DNA of 64,000 nucleotides. It comes from Peribacillus simplex. Its GTDB lineage: Bacteria; Bacillota; Bacilli; Bacillales; DSM-1321. The translations under genes and the position numbers were made by a program. The notes under the pieces were generated by a model. The model saw only the letters and a list, made by a program, of their open reading frames with translations. It was not told the DNA's origin and did no database searches. Within the stretch, counting starts at the first letter, position 1. Each line of letters starts with the position of its first letter. The stretch is from positions 868,001 through 932,000 of the forward strand of contig NZ_FTMX01000002.1 of assembly GCF_900156045.1 (NCBI RefSeq), given 5' to 3'. This document shows, one piece after another, positions 7,241-16,466 of this stretch.

Positions 7241-9193
7241 TTAGCCAGTTGCTTCACCGCTAAACCGTAGTGCTTTTTGAAGATCCAAAATTTCGTGGCG
7301 GATTTTTGAGTACCCTTCAATTTCGGGAACCTCTTTATTAGTAAGTGGCCGCCCCTTATCTGCAGCGATTGCCATTGTTTCAAAAACATACAGTAATTGA
7401 GCAAGTTCACGCTCTGAAAGTACCGACCGATCAGAGAATTTCAAGCTTGCATTTAAATAATATCCCAACTGTTCTATCGAAAATATTACGGGCCAAAGAG
7501 ATTCCAGTCTAGCCTTGTTTTTGAATATCTCACCAAGAGCCGCATTGTAGACCGTTAATAGATTCACCATATTGGTTTGCATTTTGTTCCTTTCACTGCT
7601 TTCATCGATTGCAAGTTCATTATCATGTCCAGAGAACGCCACCAACAGAAATTGCCCCTGGCTACGAATCGTTTTGGCCATCAAATGGTTGAGAAGGCTT
7701 GAGGCCGATCGACTGCCGATTAACAGCGATCCAAGAAGACCTATCATGCTCCCAACGACGATATCGGTTATTCTTACGGTCGCAAAAAAACTGAAATCAT
7801 AGCTTTGAGTTGAATATTCCGCCATGATCAATGCTGAAGGGGTAAAAAACATCGCCGCCAATCCATAATTCCGTACGATGAAAAGCTCTGTAATGATTGT
7901 CAAACACAAAATGATCAGAACGATAATGAACTCGTTATGAACGGATGCAAGAATTAAGCTTGCTAGCAGGAGTCCAATGATTGTCCCGAAGGTCCTTTGT
8001 ACCGCACGATGAAATGTAGCAACAATGGTCGCACCTGACATAACGGCTGCACAGGATAAGGGAATCCAGTATGAACGGTTAAAATCGGCGGAATAGGCTA
8101 TGATTGCTGCAATGGTAAGGATTGCTCCATATCGGATGGAAGAGAGAAAGACAATCGAGTTCTTATCGAACGCCCCAAGAAAAATCGTTTTTAAAGAAGG
8201 CTTTGAGATTGATGCTTCTTGGTGGATTTTACTAACCGGTTCATTCATGATGGCATCTGCATTGTAAATTTCAACGAATAGCTTTTCCACCTCTAGTTGC
8301 ATTTGGTCCGGCTGAAGAATCTTTGATTCATTTTTAGTTTTAGATGCAATGGAGTCGGCCAAGGCACGTACCGATTGTCCTAATTCTGGCGGTAGCACAA
8401 CATTTTTGTGCAAGGATAGTTCCAATGCTTCCAAGAAAATGACATTCGCATGGTCATTCAATAGAAACAACCGCTTTAACATATCTGAGCTTCGCCTGTT
8501 TGAAAACCCTGCTAACAATGTATCTTCCGCTTGTTTCATCGCCAATACCGTTCTTTGTCTTGCTGCATTGAATCTCCCGGTGCCTAGCGAATCAAAGAAT
8601 GCCCCCAATTCTCTGTACACCTTTTCCACCGCAAGCTTTTCTGGTCCATGAGGATTGAAAAACCAACCTAACATACAGATTATCCAAGATAGTGCCCCAC
8701 CCAATAAAACAAGGCCTCCACGCAACGGCGCAAGCGTCTGATCAATGGGCATACCTGTCGCTAGCGCAAAACTCAAGACAAAGAAAACCGCCGAAGGACC
8801 GGTAATCTTTAATGCACCAAAAATAAAAAAAACACTTGCCCCGATGATCCCCATCATTATGGCTGTTCCCAATTGGTATGGAGCCACAAGCGTCCCTAAT
8901 ACAACAGATAAAGCAAGACCCACCATCACAAAGAAAATCTTTTTAGCTCTTTGATGATACGGTTGGTTAAATACGTATAAATAAGTGAACCCGCCTATTC
9001 CTGCCAGTAAACCGTACGCTAAATTGCCGAATAATAAGCCAATGAAAACAGGTAAGGCAGCCGCTATCCCTGCACTTAACGCTTTTATCCAAGGAAATGG
9101 ATTCTTTTTTAATTCAAAAGCCTGTTTAAATGTCGTATGTATTACATCCAACTTCAGAGTTTTTGAAGAGGGCCCCTGCTTATTTTTACTCAT
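7241..9193 (-). CDS. FUSC family membrane protein (putative aromatic acid/efflux transporter)
   Basis: A 650-residue integral membrane protein of the fusaric-acid-resistance superfamily (YccS/YhfK-like). It has the internal duplication of this family: an N-terminal bundle of about six membrane segments (from FPWIKALSAGIAAALPVFIG) and a soluble helical region at about residues 200-330. A second six-segment bundle follows (from SIRYGAILTIAAIIAYS, with SCAAVMSGATIVATFHRAVQRTFGTIIG), then a cytoplasmic C-terminal helical tail. FUSC proteins export aromatic carboxylic acids or similar toxic compounds; the substrate here is unknown. The gene appears monocistronic. Confidence 0.85.
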   Translation of the reverse strand: MSKNKQGPSSKTLKLDVIHTTFKQAFELKKNPFPWIKALSAGIAAALPVFIGLLFGNLAYGLLAGIGGFTYLYVFNQPYHQRAKKIFFVMVGLALSVVLGTLVAPYQLGTAIMMGIIGASVFFIFGALKITGPSAVFFVLSFALATGMPIDQTLAPLRGGLVLLGGALSWIICMLGWFFNPHGPEKLAVEKVYRELGAFFDSLGTGRFNAARQRTVLAMKQAEDTLLAGFSNRRSSDMLKRLFLLNDHANVIFLEALELSLHKNVVLPPELGQSVRALADSIASKTKNESKILQPDQMQLEVEKLFVEIYNADAIMNEPVSKIHQEASISKPSLKTIFLGAFDKNSIVFLSSIRYGAILTIAAIIAYSADFNRSYWIPLSCAAVMSGATIVATFHRAVQRTFGTIIGLLLASLILASVHNEFIIVLIILCLTIITELFIVRNYGLAAMFFTPSALIMAEYSTQSYDFSFFATVRITDIVVGSMIGLLGSLLIGSRSASSLLNHLMAKTIRSQGQFLLVAFSGHDNELAIDESSERNKMQTNMVNLLTVYNAALGEIFKNKARLESLWPVIFSIEQLGYYLNASLKFSDRSVLSERELAQLLYVFETMAIAADKGRPLTNKEVPEIEGYSKIRHEILDLQKALRFSGEATG

Positions 9194-9667
9194 TTCAATT
9201 TTTCCTTTCGCAAATGATTACCTAGGTAACTATTCTTTTTACTTTATCATAACATTATGCTGAGGGCTATGTTTATAGAGACCCTTTTTTAATATCCTTC
9301 ATATGGAACAAAAGATACGGTAAAGGGTAAGTAATTCTTGAATGCCTTTGTTTTTCACCTACTTTTCGTATGAATTTCCACACATATCGAAGTCCTTGAC
9401 TTTCAAGAAGGAACATCCCTGTCATGACTTCAACAAACACGGTCTTTCATATGTTAGTGACTAGTATCGAAATTATTGATGATATATATATAACTATCTT
9501 ATCTCGGATGTTATTCATCGCGACAAATTGTCCGAAAACGACATTGATCCCAACATATGAAAATCCAGAGAATCCTTTGCCTATTTTATTCCTAAGGTTG
9601 ATTATCTTTCATGAAGGACATGCTTTGTAAATGATCAGGAATGGACACCCCATATCCAAACAAAAAA
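9194..9667. other. Intergenic region without a recognised gene
   Basis: Contains the FUSC upstream region. An open frame at 9424-9630 (+) lacks a ribosome binding site and resembles no family I know; it is treated as noncoding. Confidence 0.5.
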
Positions 9668-9710
9668 GGTCGAAGCACATCAATTTTAGTTAAGAAGATG
9701 TGCTTCGACC
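9668..9710 (-). terminator. Terminator of the YfmJ-like gene
   Basis: A perfect 14-bp stem (GGTCGAAGCACATC and its complement) with a 15-base loop. It is followed on the minus strand by a run of T (complement of 9662-9667), about 105 bases after the stop. Confidence 0.85.
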
Positions 9711-9815
9711 TCTATTATTGGTTTGACGGGATTTTTTAGAAATAACAGCTCTTTTAGTACACCTTCATTTTCAGGAGGTCTAACAAGATCCCGCCTCCAC
9801 TGTGTTCCCATAATC

Positions 9816-10847
9816 TTATAGTTGAGCGAATTCAGGTTCCGCAACTTTTACAAGCTGTTTACCGAGGTTCGTTCCTTTAAACAAACCTAAAAATGCATCA
9901 GGTGTGTTTTCGAACCCTTCAACAATCGTTTCTTCATACTTCAGCTTTCCCTCTTGAAGCCACTTGCCTAAATCAGTAGCCCCCTCTTGGAATCTAGCGG
10001 CATAATTTCCAACTGTGAAACCTTTCATAAGGGCACTCGTTTTGATCATCGCCGATTGCAGACGCGGCCCTAGATCTTTCCCTTCTGCATTATACGAGGA
10101 AATCGCTCCACATAATGGAATTCGGGCATTCGCATTCAAAAGTGTGAAAACAGCATCGGACACCTCGCCGCCCACATTATCGAAATAAACATCGACTCCA
10201 TCGGGAACAGCATTAGCTAAATCTGTCTTGAAACTATCTCTTTTATAATTTACGGCTCCATCAAATCCGAGCTCTTTCGTTAAGTACTCAAGTTTTTCGT
10301 CTGAACCAGCGATGCCAACGACTTTAGCACCTTTTATCTTAGCAATTTGTCCGACTACTGAACCAACTGCTCCAGCCGCTCCTGAAACCACTACAGTTTC
10401 ACCTTCTTGAGGTTTACCAATATCAAGCAAGCCAAAGTAAGCAGTTAAACCGGTCATTCCAAGAATCCCTAAATGAGTTGTTACCGGAGCCACCTTGGGA
10501 TCGATCACGCGGATTTCCTTCTCGGTGACAACTGTGTATTCTGCCCAGTCGATATTCCCAACAACGACATCCCCTTGTTTGAAGGAATTCGAGTTGGACT
10601 CAACAACTTCTGCAACAACTCCACCCGTAATAACCTTATCCAATTCAAATGGAGCAATATATGACTTGGTATCTTGCATTCTGCCACGCATGTATGGATC
10701 GACAGATAAATATAGTGTACGTACTAAAATTTCATTATCCTTTGGTGTGGGAACTTCACTCTCAACAAAGTTAAAATCTCCTTTTGAAGGCATACCTTTT
10801 GGACGATTTGCCAGGGTGATCATTTGTTGTTTGGTCTGTGTCATCAT
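9816..10847 (-). CDS. yfmJ: NADP-dependent oxidoreductase, YfmJ/CurA-type zinc-independent MDR
   Basis: A medium-chain dehydrogenase/reductase of the leukotriene B4 dehydrogenase/curcumin reductase group, which reduces alpha,beta-unsaturated aldehydes and ketones with NADPH. Key segments: VDPYMRGRM near the N-terminus, the nucleotide-binding AAGAVGSVVGQIAKIKGAKVVG, and YFDNVGGEVSDAV. Catalytic zinc ligands are absent, as expected. The ATG at 10847 (MMTQTKQQMITL) lies 4 bases after AGGAGG; a 16-codon upstream extension has no support. The gene stands alone with its own terminator. A role in carbonyl detoxification is inferred from the family. Confidence 0.88.
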   Translation of the reverse strand: MMTQTKQQMITLANRPKGMPSKGDFNFVESEVPTPKDNEILVRTLYLSVDPYMRGRMQDTKSYIAPFELDKVITGGVVAEVVESNSNSFKQGDVVVGNIDWAEYTVVTEKEIRVIDPKVAPVTTHLGILGMTGLTAYFGLLDIGKPQEGETVVVSGAAGAVGSVVGQIAKIKGAKVVGIAGSDEKLEYLTKELGFDGAVNYKRDSFKTDLANAVPDGVDVYFDNVGGEVSDAVFTLLNANARIPLCGAISSYNAEGKDLGPRLQSAMIKTSALMKGFTVGNYAARFQEGATDLGKWLQEGKLKYEETIVEGFENTPDAFLGLFKGTNLGKQLVKVAEPEFAQL

Positions 10848-11121
10848 TGTTCCTCCTTGGTTTTGAATACGTAATTTCGAAAAGAAGCGTATCACTGATG
10901 AAGTTCATAGGTCAAAGAATATGATTGGCTATTGCTTCCATAACATTCTTTATGTAGCCTTTCCTGAAAATCCTAAACTTGCTACGACCTATTATGTCCC
11001 ATGTTTTTCATTCATATAAAGGCCATCAGGAAATGGCTTTATTACCTTCAATTTTCATTTTAAGAATAAATAATGTACGTGGACTTCCACCATATACGGT
11101 TCGCTTCCCAGGAAAATTTAA
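10848..11121. other. Intergenic region upstream of the YfmJ-like gene
   Basis: AT-rich DNA, with a weak imperfect hairpin around 11021-11040. No gene or clear regulatory motif was found; it must contain the promoter of the YfmJ-like gene. Confidence 0.4.
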
Positions 11122-11156
11122 CGGCCTTTCCCCGTTTGGATATCGAGGAAAGGCCG
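11122..11156 (-). terminator. Hairpin downstream of mgtE
   Basis: A 10-bp GC-rich stem, CGGCCTTTCC / GGAAAGGCCG, with a 15-base loop. On the minus strand TTAAATTTTCC follows, so it probably ends the mgtE transcript about 180 bases after the stop. Confidence 0.55.
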
Positions 11157-11338
11157 CAGCTTGAAACACCCTATTTTTTTGTCTGCTTGGCAAATGTTTA
11201 AGCTCAGCAGCTTTGTTTCTTCTTATCTATATTCCCGATTAGAACGTCAACCTGGACAGTTTGTACTGAAATCTTTGAGACTATGTTCGCCCTTGAAAAA
11301 TCTTTGCAAGCATATGTGAACTTGGTTTAATGGATATT

Positions 11339-12709
11339 CTACATCAATTTTGAAATAAACATCGTTGCAATTCCAAAGTAAATGAGTAACGAAAGTATAT
11401 CATTCAGTGTTGTAATTAGCGGACCAGAAGCAACGGCGGGATCAATGTTGAATTTATATAATATCAAAGGAATAATGGTCCCAGCTAATGTCCCGATAAT
11501 TAGGGTCATCACTAACGAACTTCCAACCACTAATCCCAGAACGGGATTTCCCTGCCAAACATAAGCAATGATTGAAATTAATATGCCACAGGTAAAACCT
11601 ATTATCAATCCAACTTTCAGTTCCCGTACTATAAGTCTGGTTACGACACCTTTATCCGTATCACTAGTGATTAGGCCTCTTACAACAACAGCTAAAGATT
11701 GAGTACCTGTATTTCCAGTCATCCCTGCGATCATCGGCATAAAGAAAGCAAGTGCCACAACTTTGGACAATGTTTCTTCAAAACCGCTTATTATAGTTCC
11801 GGACACTAATCCGATAAATAAAAGTAAAATGAGCCAGGGTAGCCGACGATATGCGGCCACATGCGCCTTCGTGTCAAAGTCTATAGCTTTACCGGATGCC
11901 GATAATTTTTCAATATCTTCATTCGCTTCCTTAATGACAACATCAATAATATCATCGACGGTCACAATTCCTAATAATTCATTATTTTTTTCAACTACGG
12001 GAATTGCTAAAAAATCATATCGCTCAATAACACGAGCTACCTCTTCCTGGTCTTCATAAGCAGATACGGAGATGACCCGGCTATACATAATATCTTGAAT
12101 TTTTTCAGATTCATCATTTATTATTAAATCCCGATATGATACAACACCTACTAATTTTTTATCGTTATCTATTACATAAAGATAATTGATCGTTTCCGAA
12201 AACTCCGCAAAGATCTTCAGCTTTTCAACTGATTCCCGAACCGTATAGTGTTGGGGTATCCATACAAAACGGTTTGTCATTATTCGCCCGGCCGTTTCAG
12301 GTGGATAATTCATGATATTTTGAACGATTTTTGATTCTTCTTGTTTCATACCTGAAAGAAGTTCTTCAATTTTTTCAGGGGATAGGTCCTCTAACAATGA
12401 AGCTAGGTCATCATTATCCATTAGATCCATTACATGGCCGGATTTCTCTATTCCTAATTTACTAAGGATTTTCAATTGATGTATTTTTTCAACTTCTTGA
12501 ATCAGTTCAGCGATTTGTTCTGAATCAAGTAATAACAAGAAGCGTGTATGGTGTTTTTCTGGCAGCCCCTCAAAAATTCGCGCGATGTCATATGGTTGGA
12601 GTTCTTCTAATATTGCTTGAAATTCTTTCTTTTTTCCTTCCTTTAAAACTTTTATGATTTGTAAAGTTAGCTGATCTTCCGTCAGGATTTTTATCATTTC
12701 GTCACTCAC
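11339..12709 (-). CDS. mgtE: Magnesium transporter MgtE
   Basis: A 456-residue Mg2+ channel of the MgtE/SLC41 family. The N-terminal superhelical domain (about 1-130, with LEELQPYDIARIFEGLPEKH) and two CBS domains (about 135-260, with VVSYRDLI and GIVTVDDIIDV) form the cytosolic Mg2+ sensor. Five membrane segments follow; they carry the pore motifs PMIAGMTGNTGTQSLAVVVRGL and the conserved Asp near the C-terminus (NIDPAVASGPLITTLNDI). The start is either the GTG at 12707-12709 or the ATG four codons later, which has better spacing from AAAGGAG. Expression is controlled by the M-box riboswitch and terminator upstream. Confidence 0.95.
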   Translation of the reverse strand: MSDEMIKILTEDQLTLQIIKVLKEGKKKEFQAILEELQPYDIARIFEGLPEKHHTRFLLLLDSEQIAELIQEVEKIHQLKILSKLGIEKSGHVMDLMDNDDLASLLEDLSPEKIEELLSGMKQEESKIVQNIMNYPPETAGRIMTNRFVWIPQHYTVRESVEKLKIFAEFSETINYLYVIDNDKKLVGVVSYRDLIINDESEKIQDIMYSRVISVSAYEDQEEVARVIERYDFLAIPVVEKNNELLGIVTVDDIIDVVIKEANEDIEKLSASGKAIDFDTKAHVAAYRRLPWLILLLFIGLVSGTIISGFEETLSKVVALAFFMPMIAGMTGNTGTQSLAVVVRGLITSDTDKGVVTRLIVRELKVGLIIGFTCGILISIIAYVWQGNPVLGLVVGSSLVMTLIIGTLAGTIIPLILYKFNIDPAVASGPLITTLNDILSLLIYFGIATMFISKLM

Positions 12710-12861
12710 TCCTTTTTAGGGGAGCCAAAAAATATTTCCCTTAAATATTAAGAGTAAAAAAAATATTATTATTCCCCATCCAAAATCTTTGTGTTCATTC
12801 AATTTTAATTAAGCTCCGAATATATCGGCGTGAATAGTTCCCCACTATCCTCACCTCCAGG

Positions 12862-12899
12862 AAAAAATAAAAACACCTCCATTACAAATGAAGGTGTTC
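12862..12899 (-). terminator. Riboswitch-controlled terminator before mgtE
   Basis: On the minus strand the arms AACACCTTCAT and ATGGAGGTGTT form a stem followed by TTTATTTTTT. The 3' arm contains AATGGAGG, which also occurs at the aptamer's 3' boundary (12988-12995). The two copies can compete for CCTTCATT (12887-12894), which gives a simple terminator/antiterminator switch. Confidence 0.85.
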
Positions 12900-12925
12900 A
12901 ATACGGTTTTATATGCGTACATTGT

Positions 12926-12973
12926 CTGAATGACAAATACAAACAGTCGTATATGACTGAATGACAAATACAA
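12926..12973 (-). repeat. Two 17-base direct repeats in the mgtE leader
   Basis: CTGAATGACAAATACAA (plus-strand reading) occurs exactly at 12926-12942 and 12957-12973, a 31-base period, between the riboswitch aptamer and its terminator. Confidence 0.9.
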
Positions 12974-12984
12974 GCATAAATCCA

Positions 12985-13145
12985 GTTCCTCCATTCGTAG
13001 AGCTTTAGCACTGTGTGGCATAGGACAATGCCAGCTACATTAAAAACCACCTTATGTCGATGGTTTCTGTTGACCCATTGGCGTCTTTCGACATTTTTGG
13101 GCAGTAGCGTATCTCCTACACAGGAGCCTCACCTAACGAGGATAT
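12985..13145 (-). ncRNA. M-box (ykoK leader) Mg2+ riboswitch
   Basis: The minus strand carries the conserved M-box elements in order: GTTAGGTGAGGCTCCT, GGAGATACGCTACTGCCC, AAAAATGTCGAAAGACGCC, AATGGGTCAACAGAAACCAT, GACATAAGGTGGTTTTTAAT, GCCACACAGTGCTAAAGC and CTCTACGAATGGAGG. These match the B. subtilis mgtE leader as I know it. Mg2+ binding compacts the aptamer and promotes the downstream terminator, lowering mgtE expression when magnesium is plentiful. Confidence 0.96.
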
Positions 13146-13160
13146 TTAATTTACAAATCC

Positions 13161-13189
13161 ACTCTAAAAGAGTTTCTTTTAGATGTCAA
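13161..13189 (-). promoter_or_regulatory. Probable promoter of the mgtE leader
   Basis: -35 TTGACA (13184-13189), a 17-base spacer and -10 TAGAGT (13161-13166) place the start near 13155, just ahead of the aptamer. Confidence 0.65.
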
Positions 13190-13477
13190 TGTTTGATTCA
13201 AATAATTCTAATTTTGCCCTAATATCCTATCTTTAATAGAGTACCATGAGAACGACACCGACTTAAGCGCTCTGGATTAAGACGGTCCGATTGAATGTCT
13301 CATCGATATTTTTTAAAAGTCCCCTCTTCACAGCCGCAATTGCCACCACATCTAAAGGGAAAATATTGGAATTATATACTAATACTTACTTATAATAAAG
13401 ACGGATATGAATGACTGAAACAAAGAAACACATTACCTAATGAAAAATATCTTTTTATCTCTAATTAAAGAAAGGAA

Positions 13478-14830
13478 ATGGCTCTAATGAAAAGACTTTT
13501 GGCGATTATATGTATTATCATGAGTGCTTTTGTATTAATGGTAGGCTGCAGAACCAAGGACGCGGTGCAGGTGGAAGAGGAATCGAAGGAAGTGAGATCG
13601 TTGAAAGCTATTGAAGGCAGGTGGGCGGGAGATATTAAGATTCCAAATCAACCGCTTCCAATCATTGTTCATTTTACGAAAAAAGATGGAACGATAAGCA
13701 TTCCTGTACAAGGGTTGAACGAATTCCCCTTAACAAGTGTAAAGTTAAGTAAATCAGACTTGTTTTTTGATATGGACATCCAAAATCAGAAAATAACATT
13801 TGATGGGAAAGTAGATCAGGAAAGGATTTCAGGAACATTTGTTCAAAATGGGCAAGCGTTCCCCTTTGAATTGCTTAAGAAATCCGATCAGGCAGTTGAA
13901 GAGAAAGAAACAGGTGAAATCGTGCAGGCCGACTTAAAGAACGGAACCATTAAAGGCCGTTTGGAAACACCAAAAAATGAAGGGCCTTTTCCTGTGATGA
14001 TTATAATTGCGGGCTCTGGTCCGACCGATAAAGATGGTAACACCATTGCAAATCCCGGAAAAAATAATAGTTTAAAAATGTTAGCCGAGAGTCTTGCAGA
14101 AAAAGGTATCGCAAGCATTAGATATGATAAGCGCGGAATTGGTGATAATATGCAATTGGCAGGAAAAGAAAAGGACCTAAGATTTGAACAATATATTGAT
14201 GATGCAGCTGCTTGGGCTCAATTTGCCAAAAAGGATGGCCGTTTTTCCAAAGTCGGCATCATCGGCCATAGTGAAGGCTCTTTAATTGGAATGGCAGCCG
14301 CAAAGAAAACGGAAACAGACATATTCATTTCATTAGCTGGTGCAGGCGAACCCATTGACCAAGTACTCATTAAACAGCTTGAAGAGCAACTGACACCGAC
14401 GTTATTAACGGAATCCAACGATATACTGGCAAAGCTAAAACAAGGAAAACAAGTCGGGACTGTCAGTGCTGATTTGCAAAGTGTATTCCGACCTTCTGTT
14501 CAACCTTACTTGATTTCTTGGATTCAATATAACCCGATAGAAACAGTAAAGGAACTGAATATCCCTGTTCTGATCGTAAACGGTAATAGAGATATTCAAG
14601 TGCCGGCAACTAACGCAAAAGCGTTACATAAGGAAAAAAGCGATTCTGAATTACTTATCCTCGAAAAGATGAATCATGTATTGAAAGAGGCCCCTGAAGA
14701 TCGAAAGGGAAATTTAGCAACCTATACAAATCCGGAACTACCATTATCCCCAGGATTGGTGAATGGAATCATTGAATTTTTAAACAAAAATGATATCACA
14801 AGTAATGAAGATCATAAAAATAACAATTGA
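13478..14830 (+). CDS. Alpha/beta hydrolase lipoprotein
   Basis: About 450 residues. The N-terminus MKRLLAIICIIMSAF ending in LMVGC is a lipoprotein signal, so the enzyme should sit on the outer face of the membrane. Residues ~45-135 form a beta-rich domain (GRWAGDIKIPNQPLPIIVHF) seen in DUF3887/YuaR-like hydrolases. The C-terminal alpha/beta-hydrolase domain has the oxyanion segment IIAGSGPTDKDG, the nucleophile motif GHSEGS (Ser ~265), the acid in VNGNRDIQVP, and the His in EKMNHVLK. Either ATG (13478 or 13487) is possible; the second has better spacing from GAAAGGAA. Substrate unknown, probably an ester or short peptide. Confidence 0.8.
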   Translation: MALMKRLLAIICIIMSAFVLMVGCRTKDAVQVEEESKEVRSLKAIEGRWAGDIKIPNQPLPIIVHFTKKDGTISIPVQGLNEFPLTSVKLSKSDLFFDMDIQNQKITFDGKVDQERISGTFVQNGQAFPFELLKKSDQAVEEKETGEIVQADLKNGTIKGRLETPKNEGPFPVMIIIAGSGPTDKDGNTIANPGKNNSLKMLAESLAEKGIASIRYDKRGIGDNMQLAGKEKDLRFEQYIDDAAAWAQFAKKDGRFSKVGIIGHSEGSLIGMAAAKKTETDIFISLAGAGEPIDQVLIKQLEEQLTPTLLTESNDILAKLKQGKQVGTVSADLQSVFRPSVQPYLISWIQYNPIETVKELNIPVLIVNGNRDIQVPATNAKALHKEKSDSELLILEKMNHVLKEAPEDRKGNLATYTNPELPLSPGLVNGIIEFLNKNDITSNEDHKNNN

Positions 14831-14937
14831 GAATTGCTTCTCTATAGGCTCAGGTTCTTTGGTTAAATCATGAATAGGAATAATCAATATAGTTTAGAAA
14901 GACCAACAGGGGAATTTTTGAAACTAAACTATTTAAG

Positions 14938-15063
14938 GTTGATTGTAGCGCAAGTGCGAGACTCCTGCGGGAGCAGCGGGACAGGTGAGACCCCACAGGC
15001 GTTTACGCCGAGGAGGCTCACCGCCCGCCCCGCGGAAAGCGAGCATCTGGAGGGGAAATCAAC
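14938..15063 (+). repeat. GC-rich intergenic repeat, copy 1
   Basis: Bounded by GTTGATT and AATCAAC terminal inverted repeats and much richer in G+C than its surroundings. Internal hairpins include CTCCTGCGGGAG and GGCGTTTACGCC, flanked by GGTGAG/CTCACC. It is nearly identical to copy 3 (38231-38355, opposite orientation), and similarity continues about 20 bases left and 45 bases right of the core. Copy 2 (28836-28946) is a shorter divergent form. Confidence 0.9.
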
Positions 15064-15506
15064 CACACCGCTTTACTTGGTAAATAGCAACAAAGTATGC
15101 GAAAAAGCCTTTTTGAAAGAGCATGAAAAATAAAATGGCACTAATTAAGAAAAAAACAGTAGCCAGAAAAGCACATTCATGTCGAATTAATGGTACAAGT
15201 GCCAGTAACTGTGGAGCAAATATTCGACTGGTCCTTCATTTAATACATACCAAAATCAGTTTTTCTCATTACAAAATAGTACGTAAAATATATTCTATCG
15301 AGGTAACGGTCGGAAAGATTGTCCACTTAAAATGTCCCTCCTTCATTTAGATGACGATATTCACCAGTTTCGAATTGGTGAATGACTCTTTTTCAACTAA
15401 ATTTTACTTTCAGAAAAACAATGGTAGGTAATCTAACAAGAAGGAAGATTTTGTATAACATCATTAGTATAATTGATGAAATTACAATAAGAAAGGAAAG
15501 ATCACT
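15064..15506. other. Intergenic stretch with a terminator-like hairpin
   Basis: At 15359-15383 an 8-bp stem (ATTCACCA / TGGTGAAT) is followed by GACTCTTTTTC, a plus-strand terminator shape. The open frame 15123-15350 before it lacks a good ribosome binding site and is not accepted as a gene. Confidence 0.5.
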
Positions 15507-15632
15507 ATGAAGATGTTTATACATGCTTTTAAAAAGAATACTATATGTATCCTTGAAATCATTTATCTGTATATCCTATTCTTTTTTTCAGAGCTACAAG
15601 CCACTACTGCAAGTATATTAAAAATAAAGTAG
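15507..15632 (+). CDS. Small hydrophobic peptide (41 aa)
   Basis: An ATG 8 bases after AGAAAGGAAAG opens a 41-codon frame: a basic start (KMFIHAFKKN), one long membrane-like segment (TICILEIIYLYILFFF) and a short tail ending in KIK. I do not recognise the family. The good ribosome binding site and the membrane-peptide layout support it; the lack of known relatives weakens it. Confidence 0.45.
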   Translation: MKMFIHAFKKNTICILEIIYLYILFFFSELQATTASILKIK

Positions 15633-16161
15633 CGATTTATGTAATTTAAACCTCTTGATTGAACTTATGATAAAAGATCCTCTATTTCCAAGATTCCCTA
15701 ACAATTATTTTGTTTTATCTCCATAATCAGAACTTTCAATAGTCAACACAGCCCTTTTGAACGCTTTGTCTGTATAAAATCCCTAAACGAAATGAAAATT
15801 CGCTTTGCTGGTTCCTGATCGATAAGCTTGGGGGTCTGACAGCGTTTTAAGAATTTGACTCAGCCCTCTGTGTCTCTATTCTAACCAACTTGACTTGAAA
15901 TGCAGCTTAGTCCCTTTTTTCAACAAGTAATGATAACTTTAATCATCCAAACTGATGCGCTATGGCTTACAGGCCTTGAGTTATTCTTTTTGTACGTCAA
16001 AAATACTTTTTCACATATCTATTTCAAGAAAGGCCATTTTCGGTTTTTATCTTTGAAATAATGGTTGAATATCACTTGAATTAGATGTTCTTTTCAAGTG
16101 AAAACATAAGTTCACCAAAAAGGGACAAACTGTATTTGAAAAAAGAAAGGAGATGTGAGAC
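15633..16161. other. Intergenic region, nothing recognised
   Basis: About 530 bases of AT-rich DNA without a convincing gene, RNA or repeat. It must hold the promoter for the small gene at 16162. Confidence 0.4.
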
Positions 16162-16290
16162 ATGACAAAAAAATTCAATAAAGGCAGCCGTAATCAAAAT
16201 TCACCGCAATTACACGGGCAAGCTCCTGTTAGTGGGGACAACAGTAAAGGAAATAAAAGAAATAAAGATCAAAGTTCCAAAACAGAGTAA
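16162..16290 (+). CDS. Small acid-soluble spore protein-like (SspP-like), 42 aa
   Basis: A very hydrophilic protein rich in Lys, Asn, Gln, Ser and Gly with no hydrophobic segment: MTKKFNKGSRNQNSPQ, then SGDNSKGNKRNKDQ. The ATG follows AAAGGAGATG. Composition, length and the spacing of N-x-P, H-G and SG-K-KRN elements recall the minor spore protein SspP/CotL of Bacillus, but similarity is judged by eye only. A strong hairpin terminator follows immediately, so it is probably a monocistronic sporulation gene. Confidence 0.5.
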   Translation: MTKKFNKGSRNQNSPQLHGQAPVSGDNSKGNKRNKDQSSKTE

Positions 16291-16292
16291 TT

Positions 16293-16335
16293 AAAAGAAA
16301 CAAACCGGCCATATTCAGACCGGTTTGTTTCTTTT
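16293..16335. terminator. Bidirectional terminator
   Basis: A perfect 16-bp stem, AAAAGAAACAAACCGG and its complement, with an 11-base loop. It lies 2 bases after the small spore-like gene and about 130 bases beyond the stop of the convergent symporter gene. Confidence 0.88.
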
Positions 16336-16466
16336 GTTGCCAAAAAGCCCAATTCATTATCGGCGTTATCCGAACTGTAAATAGCGTCCTGAAAAACGGC
16401 CTTCAGAAAAGAGGTCATTCGTTTTTTCATTATCATATCGGAAGTGAAATTATTAATCATGTTAAG

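Noticed and set aside
9424-9630. 68-codon open frame on the plus strand
   Set aside because: No ribosome binding site and no recognisable family in an AT-rich gap.
13013-13222. 69-codon open frame on the plus strand
   Set aside because: It lies antisense to the M-box riboswitch, whose conserved sequence explains this DNA.
14870-15133. 87-codon open frame on the plus strand
   Set aside because: Most of it is the GC-rich repeat (copy 1); no family resemblance and no ribosome binding site.
15123-15350. 75-codon open frame ending just before a terminator-like hairpin
   Set aside because: Weak ribosome binding site and no recognisable product; the hairpin alone is insufficient.
16269-16460. 63-codon open frame on the minus strand
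   Set aside because: It runs through the bidirectional terminator and the end of the spore-protein-like gene.
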